Shown in pieces: positions 1 through 7,066 of a stretch of DNA of 16,096 nucleotides (positions within the stretch are counted from its first letter, which is position 1; every line of letters begins with the position of its first letter). The stretch covers positions 1-16,096 of the forward strand of contig CALAHA010000142.1 of assembly GCA_937891565.1 (NCBI GenBank), written 5' to 3'. The notes under the pieces were generated by a model. It made no database searches. It had not been told where the DNA came from and saw only the letters and a program-made list of their open reading frames with translations. This stretch comes from an uncultured Ilumatobacter sp. GTDB taxonomy: Bacteria > Actinomycetota > Acidimicrobiia > Acidimicrobiales > Ilumatobacteraceae. The position numbers and the translations under genes were made by a program.

Positions 1-672
1 CGTGCCCCCGCCAAGGTCCAGTCGGCACTGCTCGAAGTGATGGCCGAACAACAGGTCACTATTGGCGGCATCACTCACCCGGTCGACCCGCCCTTTTTCG
101 TCGTCGCCACACAGAATCCGATCGAGTCCGAAGGCGTCTACCAACTCCCCGATGCACAGCGCGACCGATTCATGATGAAGATCGTCCTCGATCATCCGAC
201 AGCAGATGAGGAGATGATGATCCTTGACCGGATGGCTGTCACCTCAGCTGCACCAGTGCCGACACAGGTCATCACGCTCGATGAACTCATCAGGTTGCAG
301 CAACGCGCTGACGAAGTCTTCGTCGACCGTTCGGTCTCGCAGTACGCCATCGATCTCGTGCAATGCACGCGCTACCCCGACCGTTTCAACCTCGCCGATC
401 TCAGCACGGTAATCGGCCTGGGTGCCAGCCCACGTGCAACGATCAACTTGGTCAAGGGCGCCCGTGCCATTGCGATGCTCCGTGGCCGAACCTACGCCAC
501 GCCGCAGGACGTCTTCGATCTGGCGCCTGAGGTTCTCCGCCACCGCCTGTTGCTGACCTATGACGCGCTCGCTCGCGACATCACGGCAGACCATGTGATC
601 CAGCGAATCTTGGCGACCGTTCCCGCGACTTGGGTGTCGCCCAAACCGAACGACGCCTTCGAGCGGAGCTGA
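1..672 (+). CDS. MoxR-family AAA+ ATPase (5' end outside window)
   Basis: This frame is open from base 1 and gives the last 223 residues of a MoxR-type AAA+ ATPase. Visible family hallmarks are the sensor-1 stretch VATQNPIESEG, the following YQLPDAQRDRF with the arginine-finger region, and a C-terminal lid domain containing GASPRATINLVKGARA and a late PEVLRHRLLLTYDA motif. Family members are about 320-330 residues, so roughly 100 residues, including Walker A and B, lie upstream of the window. MoxR proteins act as chaperone-like ATPases that remodel or activate partners carrying VWA domains. Here the next two genes are exactly such partners, DUF58 and VWA, and follow with almost no spacing, which supports one operon. 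The specific client is unknown. Family assignment is secure; the cellular role is inference. Confidence 0.95.
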   Translation, partial: RAPAKVQSALLEVMAEQQVTIGGITHPVDPPFFVVATQNPIESEGVYQLPDAQRDRFMMKIVLDHPTADEEMMILDRMAVTSAAPVPTQVITLDELIRLQQRADEVFVDRSVSQYAIDLVQCTRYPDRFNLADLSTVIGLGASPRATINLVKGARAIAMLRGRTYATPQDVFDLAPEVLRHRLLLTYDALARDITADHVIQRILATVPATWVSPKPNDAFERS

Positions 673-675
673 TCG

Positions 676-1683
676 ATGCCGGCAGCTGCAACCGCTGGCA
701 ACGTCGCTACCGATGTTGCTGCCGATGCCGATGGTGATGGTGATGGCGCGTCGGGCACGGGAGGAACCTGGGCGCAAGGTCCGCCCACCGAGACCGTCAG
801 CGAGCTCCTCCGGACGCTCGAACTCACGATCAGTAGGCGGCTCGATGGCGTACTCCACGGCAACTACCAAGGCCTCACCCCCGGCCACGGGACCGAGCCC
901 GGCGAATCTCGTCCGTATCAACCGGGCGACGACGTTCGGCGCATCGATTGGAACGTGACAGCCAGAACGAACGAGACCTACATTCGCAACCAGATCGCCG
1001 ATCATGACATCACCGCCTGGATCGTCGTCGACACCTCAGCAACCATGCGATTCGGTACCGTCCCCAACGACAAGGCAGCCACAGCCCTGGCCGCCGCTGC
1101 GGTCATCGGGTTCCTCACCGCCCGCAACCAGAATCGCGTCGGCGCCATTTTGGTTGCTGGGCCCGACATCCACGTCGTGCCGCCCCGAGCCGGCAAGAAC
1201 CAGGTACGCGCCATCCTTTCGACGATCGCATCGGCGCCATCGTCAGAAGGACGCGGCGCGGCCGACCTCGCTAGCGCACTCGACCGTGTCGGAGCCGTCG
1301 GCAAGCGCCGCGGCTTCGTCGGCGTGATCTCTGACTTCGCGGGCGACACCTGGGTTGGTCCGCTCGGCCGTCTGGGACTTCGCCATGACCTCCTCGCTGT
1401 GACGATTCACGATCAACGTGAGTACGACATCCCCCCAATCGGACTGGTCCACCTCACCGATCCCTCAACCGGCAGAACACGCGAAGTTCGAGTCACCGCC
1501 AAGGTGCAACGCAAGTTTGCCGACGCTGCTGCCGAGCAACGATTGGGCCGCCTTGATTCCATCGGCCAGAGTGGCGCTGAGGTGATCGAGCTTTCTACTG
1601 ACGGCGATTGGCTCGGCTCCATCGTGCAACACGTGCAACGACGTCGCACCCAAGCCGTGCGGGGCGGTGTGCTGCGCCGATGA
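676..1683 (+). CDS. DUF58 domain protein (VWA-like MoxR partner)
   Basis: The 335-residue product starts three bases after the moxR stop; GGAG lies about 10 bases upstream of the ATG. The DUF58 signature RPYQPGDDVRRIDWNVTAR is at residues 79-97, followed by a VWA-like fold with a MIDAS-type DTSAT at 119-123. There is no signal peptide or membrane segment, unlike DUF58 proteins that begin with two transmembrane helices, so this is probably the short cytosolic form. Residues 1-35 are low-complexity, with an alanine-rich start and a DADGDGDG run at 17-24, and are probably disordered. DUF58 proteins are encoded beside MoxR in many bacteria and are thought to bridge the ATPase to the membrane VWA protein. 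The gene overlaps the next one by 4 bases (ATGA), indicating translational coupling. Confidence 0.92.
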   Translation: MPAAATAGNVATDVAADADGDGDGASGTGGTWAQGPPTETVSELLRTLELTISRRLDGVLHGNYQGLTPGHGTEPGESRPYQPGDDVRRIDWNVTARTNETYIRNQIADHDITAWIVVDTSATMRFGTVPNDKAATALAAAAVIGFLTARNQNRVGAILVAGPDIHVVPPRAGKNQVRAILSTIASAPSSEGRGAADLASALDRVGAVGKRRGFVGVISDFAGDTWVGPLGRLGLRHDLLAVTIHDQREYDIPPIGLVHLTDPSTGRTREVRVTAKVQRKFADAAAEQRLGRLDSIGQSGAEVIELSTDGDWLGSIVQHVQRRRTQAVRGGVLRR

Positions 1684-2675
1684 GTAACGACTTCATGGCA
1701 GGCGGACGACTCTGGTTGCTCCTCATCGTGGTTGCATTGGGCGTGCTCTACGTCGCCTCCTTGCGTTGGCGCAGTCGCACGGCTGTCCGGTTCACGCAGA
1801 TCGATCTGCTGGACAAGATCGTGCCTGAACGTCCGAAGTGGCGGCGCCATGTGATCGCAGCCATTCAGCTGCTCGGCCTCGCTGCAGCGGTCATTGCAAT
1901 CGCGCAGCCAGTCGACCGGTCCACCGAACGCACCAACAGCGAAGGCCGGATCCTGGTCTTGTTTGATGTGTCACTCTCGATGGAGGCCACCGACGTCGAC
2001 CCCAGTCGGTTCGAGTCGGCCCGCGTTGCAGCTCGCGACTTCATCAAAGAAGTGGATGACGGCGTCGAAGTTGGGCTCGTCTCATTCTCCGGGCGAGTCA
2101 CCGTTACCGTTCCTCCGACGCTCGATCGCAGCGCGCTTGACCAAGGTCTCGACCGACTCGTTCTCGCCGAGTCGACGGCGATCGGCGACGCACTCACCAC
2201 CGCCACCGAGCTCTTGACATCGTCCACCGAGGACCGCAGCGACGTGCCTGCAGCCGATGATGGCATCGCTCCCGGAGTAATCGTCCTCCTCAGCGACGGC
2301 GAGACCACGGTCGGCCGGCTCACCTCGGAGGGGGCTCAAGATGCCGCCGACGCAGAGATCCCTGTCTTCACGATTGCCTTTGGCACCGAGGCTGGGGTGA
2401 TCGAAGACCCGGTCAGCGGCCAGCGCGTGCCGGTGCCCGTGCGCCCCGCCGATCTGGAACTCGTTGCTGAGGCCACTGGTGGCGCGTCGTTTGAGGCCCG
2501 AACCGGCAACGAACTCGTCGAGGCGTACGACCAAATCCAGGCCTCGCTCGGCGACACCCTGGGTGAAGAGATTGAGATCGTCAAAGAGCTGACCTGGCGT
2601 TGGGCCATGGCCTCGTTCCTGCTCCTCTCACTCGCCTGGGCCCTGAGCCTGTATTGGCTCAGAGGCATGGTCTGA
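1680..2675 (+). CDS. Membrane-anchored VWA protein, BatA-like
   Basis: The ATG at 1680 overlaps the DUF58 stop in an ATGA and gives 331 residues; an upstream in-frame start at 1608 would add 24 residues inside the DUF58 gene and is unlikely. Hydrophobic segments lie at about 11-28 and 58-76, and a C-terminal helix at about 308-327. The VWA domain spans roughly 90-290, with a complete MIDAS: D96-x-S98-x-S100, T166 and D206 (in LLSDGE). This matches BatA-type proteins of MoxR operons: a periplasm-facing metal-ion-dependent adhesion domain held by N- and C-terminal membrane helices. The second VWA (BatB-like) or TPR gene often found next is absent. The frame ends one base before the convergent cvnD remnant. 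Function beyond the family level is not known. Confidence 0.92.
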   Translation: MSNDFMAGGRLWLLLIVVALGVLYVASLRWRSRTAVRFTQIDLLDKIVPERPKWRRHVIAAIQLLGLAAAVIAIAQPVDRSTERTNSEGRILVLFDVSLSMEATDVDPSRFESARVAARDFIKEVDDGVEVGLVSFSGRVTVTVPPTLDRSALDQGLDRLVLAESTAIGDALTTATELLTSSTEDRSDVPAADDGIAPGVIVLLSDGETTVGRLTSEGAQDAADAEIPVFTIAFGTEAGVIEDPVSGQRVPVPVRPADLELVAEATGGASFEARTGNELVEAYDQIQASLGDTLGEEIEIVKELTWRWAMASFLLLSLAWALSLYWLRGMV

Positions 2676-2676
2676 C

Positions 2677-3023
2677 TTACATCACCTTGCTGTAGTCGAT
2701 CGGTGCGTAGCAGTCATCGATCCGCGACGTATCGACCAGGATCACCGCTCCAAGTGCTCCGTCAGTAATGCGGTCCCACATGAAGGCGAAGCGGTCCTGT
2801 CCGGGGGTCCCGAAGAGGTACAACTTGAACGCGTCATCGACCGAGATGCGACCGAAGTCCATCGCCACCGTTGTCGACGATTTCAACCGCGTGCCGGAGG
2901 TGTCGTCTTTCCAACACCAAATCCGCCCGCGATCACGAGCTTGGCCGAAACGGCCTTCGATGCCGGTGCGTGATGCAGGAAACGATCAACAGCAGTGATC
3001 GGCGGCCTCTCAGAAGCGATCAC
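2677..3023 (-). pseudogene. cvnD: Decayed Ras-like GTPase of a cvn conservon (cvnD remnant)
   Basis: A GTG at 3023 overlaps the cvnC stop (GTGA), as expected for cvnD. The first frame reads to a P-loop GGFGVGKTT, then shifts to PPARG and a stop. About 26 bases after the P-loop a second frame resumes the CvnD sequence: SGTRLKSSTTVAMDFGRIS, then the G3 motif FGTPGQDRF and GAVILVDTSRIDDCYAPIDY, ending after SKVM. Compared with the typical CvnD layout, about 25 residues between P-loop and switch region are missing and the reading frame is broken. Roughly 70-75 C-terminal residues, including the expected guanine-specificity motif, are also absent. Intact CvnD proteins are small MglA-like GTPases of about 180-200 residues that bind GTP and receive input from CvnA-C. 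Neither fragment could form a working G domain, so I call it a pseudogene. Confidence 0.85.
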
Positions 3024-3376
3024 AGCGTCGCAAGAGCATTTCGAATGCGCATGAGCACCGAGGTTTCGATGCGGTGGATGGTTTCGTGACGTTGCAGCAG
3101 GCCGTCGCTGATCATCTCGCTCGCCACGACTTGCATGGCGCGCAACGGGAGCTTCATGATTGCCGCGATCTCGGCAATGGCGATCGGCTCGTCGAAGTGC
3201 TCGAGAATCCGCCGCCGCTCGAACTGCATGGTGTGGAGTTTGGCGAGACCGTGCGCAGTTGGGCTGACCATCGTCTCAAGACCGAATTCCTCCGACATCG
3301 CCACGGTGCGCCCTTCGGTGACCATGAATGCCCGGACAACTTCGGCACCCTCTTCGATCTCGTCCTCGTAGTTCAT
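3020..3376 (-). CDS. cvnC: DUF742 protein, CvnC-like
   Basis: The product is 118 residues, the normal size for DUF742. It has the family order: an N-terminal VRAFMVTEGRTVA segment (compare the VRPYALTGGRT pattern of Streptomyces CvnC), a central LHTMQFERRRILEHFDEP, and a winged-helix-like part with IAEIAAIMKLPLRAMQVV and a late LMRIRNAL. CvnC proteins are cytosolic partners of the CvnA sensor and CvnB in conservon complexes; their biochemical activity is unclear. The start overlaps the cvnB stop by 4 bases (ATGA) and its own stop overlaps the GTG of the cvnD remnant, so the four genes were built as one translationally coupled operon. This gene shows no damage. Confidence 0.93.
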   Translation of the reverse strand: MNYEDEIEEGAEVVRAFMVTEGRTVAMSEEFGLETMVSPTAHGLAKLHTMQFERRRILEHFDEPIAIAEIAAIMKLPLRAMQVVASEMISDGLLQRHETIHRIETSVLMRIRNALATL

Positions 3377-3792
3377 CGCACCGGGGCGCTCTTCAACTGC
3401 TCGACGAGAGCTGGTGAAAGCACATCGTCAAGGCGTTGCGCCAACAGGGTCATCTCGTATCCGACCAACCCCAAGTCGACATCGGCGTTGGCAACGACAC
3501 CCATCGATGCTGTCTCGGACACTCTCGCGACGAGTATCCAGCCGTTCGTCGCCTCGATAATCTGGCGAGTGAAGTCACCGAGACCGAAATTGTTCACGGC
3601 GCCCTCAGTCAAACTTGCGAGGCCAGATGCGATTGCTGCAAACGTCTCGTGGTTTGCCGCGCTGTAACCAGACGATGCAGCAAGATGCATGCCATCGGCC
3701 GAGACCGTCTGGGCAAAGGTGACGCCGTCTGTGTCGTTGACAAATGACTGGAGGATGAACCCCAGTCCGCCGTCAGATACAGGAAGATTCAT
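3373..3792 (-). CDS. cvnB: Roadblock/LC7 domain protein, CvnB-like
   Basis: This 139-residue protein is a single roadblock/LC7 domain. Visible features are the strand pair around FAQTVSADGMHLAASSGYS (27-45), the helix FAAIASGLASLTEGAVNNFG (51-70) typical of actinobacterial conservon roadblock proteins, and the later strands ATNGWILVARVSETASMGVVA (81-101). Roadblock proteins dimerise and regulate small GTPases; CvnB works with CvnD in Streptomyces conservons. It overlaps cvnA upstream and cvnC downstream by ATGA junctions. Since the GTPase partner here is broken, CvnB either serves another GTPase elsewhere in the genome or is no longer in use. The family call is firm; the present role is inference. 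Confidence 0.94.
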   Translation of the reverse strand: MNLPVSDGGLGFILQSFVNDTDGVTFAQTVSADGMHLAASSGYSAANHETFAAIASGLASLTEGAVNNFGLGDFTRQIIEATNGWILVARVSETASMGVVANADVDLGLVGYEMTLLAQRLDDVLSPALVEQLKSAPVR

Positions 3793-6335
3793 CGGTGGGT
3801 GCCTTGGTCGGTCGTCGGTAGTCCTTCACGGCGGTCGGCATGTCCTGTGCCTGCCTGGAAGCCGGAAAGTGAGTTTCTGACCTGGTCAGGTGAGCGACCT
3901 GGGCCCGGTGGAGCCGCCAGGGTCGCGCCAGTGGGCCCCTCAGTGGTCGCTGGAGTCAGCGGAAGGTTGGCTCCAGGGCGCCGTGTAGTCGCACCGAACT
4001 TGTTGGCCGGCGCCGTCTGTGGATCGGTCAAGATATCGCCGGTCGGCGACGTGAGCGGTCGCCTTGGGTCGGGCAGCGATCCGGGGAGGTGCGGCACTGG
4101 CGATGCTGCATTGGGATCGTGAGGTTCGGCGACATCGTGGACTGAAGCCAGGGCCCGTCGGAATATCGATGACACCTCCGACTGTGTCGCTGCCGCGGGA
4201 ACTCTGACAACCGGCGGTACGGGTTCGGAAAGCAGCTGATCAGCGGCGACAACCGGTTCGTTCTGCTCGACATGGACAGCTTCGACGGTGGGCGGAACGT
4301 CGAGTGGCTTCTGAGCTTGTGCAGCCTCGACCGCCGATTGTTCGGCAGCAGCTAGCGTCTGGCCGATTGTCAACAGATCTGGCGGTGTCTCCAGGTCTCC
4401 GGATGCGAATAGTGCACTGTCTGGGAGCGCGACTCGCACTGCGATGCCACCACTCGGGCTCTCGTACAAGCGCACGGCAACCGACCTCCGAGCAGCAAGC
4501 CGACCAACGACGAACAGTCCAAGGAACTTCGACGGTGTCTCTTCTTGCGCAGCAGCGAGCTCAATACGACGGTTGGCCTCTGCGAGTTTGTCTGGCGACA
4601 TGCCGATGCCATCGTCGTTGACGGTGATCATGTAACCGCGTTGGGTCATGCGAGTGGTGACCTGCACGATGGAATCTGGCGGCGAGAACGTCAGCGCGTT
4701 CTCGATGAGCTCAGCCACGAGGTGCGTGAGGTCAGCCACGAATTCTCCGCGAATCTGCTGACCGGACTCGCCGACGATCTGGACCCGGTCGAAGTTCTCG
4801 ACTTCGGCGAGCGATGCGCGCACGATGTCGCCGGCAGCTACTGGATCAACGAAGCGACGGGTCTGCTGCGCACCGGCCAGGATCAGCAGGGACTCAGCGT
4901 TGCGGCGCATTCGAGTCGTCAGGTGGTCTACCTCGTACAACGCCTGCAGTGCAACGGGGTCTCGCTCATAGCGCTGGAGGTCATCGAGTTTGTGCAGCAT
5001 TCGATTCAGTAACTTTTGGTTTCGGCGACCAAGGTTCATGAACATGTCGCCGACCGCCCGACGCGATATTGCCTGTTCGCCGGCAAGTTCGAGGGCCGTG
5101 GCCGACATCTGGTTGAACGCATCGACCAGTTGGCCGATGTCATCGTTTGTCGAGGAGAAGATCGTCTGAATCTCCGGCAGTTCAGCATCGCCGTCGAGAC
5201 GCAGCGCGGCAACGACCGCGGGGAGCTCAACGTTTGCGACTTCGAGACTGCGCTGGGTGACTCGGCGAAGTGGCTTGCGAATGCTCACGTACAGGAGGTA
5301 AATCAGTGCACCAACGATCGCCACGAAGAGCGCAGCGAGCGCCATTGTCACGTATGCCGATCGCGAGGCGTCGCCACGCACCGCGTCGACCTTTTGAATC
5401 GTGTCGGCCGAGAGTTCTGCTCGGAGCGTCTGCAACTCAGCGGCCTGCACGACGAAGGCTTCTTGCACATCGGCAGCACTGAGGGACAGCGGCTGACCTG
5501 GTACGAGTGACGCCATTGTCTGTCGTGTCGCCTCGACCTGTTTGGAGGCTTCGCCATTGACGACAACCTGGAAGGAGTCGACCATGTTCGTTACGCCGAG
5601 CTGATCGATTACTGAACGCCACAGCTGAGCGTCTTGCGCCGCTCCGTTGCCGACCTGAAGCGTTGCTTCGGATCGTGAACTGGCTGGAAGGCTGGCGAGC
5701 GCCACGTACACCTGGCCCTCGACGTTTTGCTGCCGAGCAAACTGATCGAGCAGCTGGAGGGTCGAGATGTCCGCTGCCAGAGTGCCGTCGACGAAGAGTT
5801 CGTTAGTGAATTTGGTGGCGGCCTGCAGCTCGTCCGTGAAACGGTCGAACTCGCGTGTTGCTTCGAGGATGCTGACTGCATCTTCAGACATCGCTTCGAG
5901 CGCAGTGGCGTCCGCCGCGAAGACAGTGCGACCGACAGCGGCGCCCGAGAGGCGATACGTACTCGGGCTCGAAGGAATCACGCTACGCAAAGCGGGGAGC
6001 CGAGCGCTGAATTTTGCGACGCGATCGATCGTTTCCGGATCGGATCCGTGGGGATTTGCAAGCAGCGCTGCGATCGCAGCGTCGGAACGCTCACGCTGAG
6101 CAACGACGTCGCTCTCGTTTGCACCGAGTTCGTTCAGAGTCAGAATCTCGTTATCAACCTGCTCGATCACCTGACCAAGCGAGTCGACTCGACGAACTTC
6201 GTTGGCTTCGATGCCTCGACTCGAGGCAACTTCGAAGTCCTCAACGACTCGGCTTGTGACCAGCCCAGCAATCGCAGTCAAGGGCACGAGCCCCAGCAGA
6301 CCAAGTTTCACCGGCAACGTGATTCTCGAAATCAT
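3789..6335 (-). CDS. cvnA: Nitrate-sensor-type histidine-kinase-like receptor, CvnA
   Basis: From the ATG at 6335 the protein has 848 residues. That start has GAGAGGG five bases upstream and puts the first membrane helix at about 7-31; an upstream GTG/ATG would add only 10-11 residues. An extracytoplasmic helical sensor region (NIT-type) spans about 40-320, a second membrane helix 327-351, then HAMP, and a dimerisation region with NLGRRNQ and VDHLTTRMRRN (His near 471). The ATPase domain has an N box ELIENALTFSPP (about 542-553), DDGIGM (574-579) and FLGLFVVGRLA. A proline-rich tail from about 640 ends near a conserved-looking LSGFQAG. CvnA proteins scaffold CvnB-D at the membrane; whether this one phosphorylates anything is uncertain and no response regulator is nearby. 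It overlaps cvnB by ATGA. Confidence 0.93.
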   Translation of the reverse strand: MISRITLPVKLGLLGLVPLTAIAGLVTSRVVEDFEVASSRGIEANEVRRVDSLGQVIEQVDNEILTLNELGANESDVVAQRERSDAAIAALLANPHGSDPETIDRVAKFSARLPALRSVIPSSPSTYRLSGAAVGRTVFAADATALEAMSEDAVSILEATREFDRFTDELQAATKFTNELFVDGTLAADISTLQLLDQFARQQNVEGQVYVALASLPASSRSEATLQVGNGAAQDAQLWRSVIDQLGVTNMVDSFQVVVNGEASKQVEATRQTMASLVPGQPLSLSAADVQEAFVVQAAELQTLRAELSADTIQKVDAVRGDASRSAYVTMALAALFVAIVGALIYLLYVSIRKPLRRVTQRSLEVANVELPAVVAALRLDGDAELPEIQTIFSSTNDDIGQLVDAFNQMSATALELAGEQAISRRAVGDMFMNLGRRNQKLLNRMLHKLDDLQRYERDPVALQALYEVDHLTTRMRRNAESLLILAGAQQTRRFVDPVAAGDIVRASLAEVENFDRVQIVGESGQQIRGEFVADLTHLVAELIENALTFSPPDSIVQVTTRMTQRGYMITVNDDGIGMSPDKLAEANRRIELAAAQEETPSKFLGLFVVGRLAARRSVAVRLYESPSGGIAVRVALPDSALFASGDLETPPDLLTIGQTLAAAEQSAVEAAQAQKPLDVPPTVEAVHVEQNEPVVAADQLLSEPVPPVVRVPAAATQSEVSSIFRRALASVHDVAEPHDPNAASPVPHLPGSLPDPRRPLTSPTGDILTDPQTAPANKFGATTRRPGANLPLTPATTEGPTGATLAAPPGPGRSPDQVRNSLSGFQAGTGHADRREGLPTTDQGTHR

Positions 6336-6340
6336 ATGGA

Positions 6341-6347
6341 CCCTCTC
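6341..6347 (-). promoter_or_regulatory. Shine-Dalgarno site fixing the cvnA start
   Basis: On the minus strand the bases read GAGAGGG, complementary to the 16S anti-Shine-Dalgarno, with a 5-base spacer to the ATG at 6335. The alternative starts at 6368 (GTG) and 6365 (ATG) lack a comparable site, so this decides the start of cvnA. Confidence 0.65.
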
Positions 6348-6483
6348 GGTGGTCGCCTGTCTCATCACCCATTGGCCTGGACTTCGTCTCCGTTATGTAC
6401 ATCGGTGTCGATGGATTGACCTTGAGACGTTTTGTTTCTGGAATTCGTCAAGAAAGAACACGTTCGCGATCTGCGTCGTGTCG

Positions 6484-6921
6484 TCAGTCAGTCGGCCAAA
6501 CAACGGCAATCGGCTCTGACAATTTGGCGAGCACGCTGGCGAGATTGTCGATGCCGGCACTGGTCGGCACCGCATCGCCGGGTGACTGCAGTGTCAGCGG
6601 AGCGAACTCAATCGTTGCCGGGGCGGTCACGTCTGCTCTGCGGTTCGACACGATTGCAGGATCGACTGCCACCGCAACGGCCACCGCAACGGGTTCAGCA
6701 ACGGGTTCAACGACGGGTGTAGTCGGCACGCCCAGCGAGTCCGTTGCCCTACTACTTCCTCGCAGTGCGACGACTTCGGTTTCGAGCACTGTTACCCGCT
6801 GCTGCTCGATGGCGAGTTGGTCGCGAAGGCGGTGCACTTCGGCGACGACATCCCGGCTGAATCTGCTCAGCTCCGCAGCGACAGCATCAAGCACATCTGT
6901 ACTGCTGGAATCGCTCGTCAT
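6484..6921 (-). CDS. Small coiled-coil protein of unknown function upstream of cvnA
   Basis: I do not recognise this 145-residue protein. Residues about 10-54 are rich in hydrophobic heptad positions and charges and look like a coiled coil. Residues 69-86 form a proline/valine/alanine run of tetrapeptide repeats (VVEP, VAEP, VAVA, VAVA). The C-terminal part ends with a short amphipathic stretch IDNLASVLAKL at 125-135. There is no signal peptide or membrane helix. An AAGGA Shine-Dalgarno sits 7 bases before the ATG, which supports real translation. It lies about 150 bases upstream of the cvnA start on the same strand with no evident terminator between, so it may be a conservon accessory protein. 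That link rests on position only. Confidence 0.7.
   Translation of the reverse strand: MTSDSSSTDVLDAVAAELSRFSRDVVAEVHRLRDQLAIEQQRVTVLETEVVALRGSSRATDSLGVPTTPVVEPVAEPVAVAVAVAVDPAIVSNRRADVTAPATIEFAPLTLQSPGDAVPTSAGIDNLASVLAKLSEPIAVVWPTD
6668..6715 (+). repeat. Four 12-bp tandem units inside the coiled-coil protein gene
   Basis: Units of 12 bases run GCCACCGCAACG twice, then GGTTCAGCAACG and GGTTCAACGACG. Being in-frame with the minus-strand gene, they encode four tetrapeptides (VVEP, VAEP, VAVA, VAVA). Exact identity of two units suggests recent slippage; copy-number change would preserve the reading frame. Confidence 0.75.
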
Positions 6922-7066
6922 CGCTTTGTCCTTCGGTGCAATGTCAATGCCGCTACGGATTCATCCACGGCTCTGTTTTGGGCACCACCGCCGAGGTTCT
7001 TGAGCGAGGGTCAACGACAATCCTAACCACATGACCAGTTATGGCGAAGCAATGTCACTGTCGGTG

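Noticed and set aside
2677..2886. Stand-alone small gene of 69 residues starting with MKSSTTVAMDFGRIS
   Set aside because: It is the downstream fragment of the broken cvnD, begins inside the GTPase switch region and has no start signals of its own.
2887..3023. Programmed frameshift joining the two cvnD fragments
   Set aside because: A frameshift would not restore the missing segment of about 25 residues, the C-terminus is also lost, and no slippery sequence is evident.
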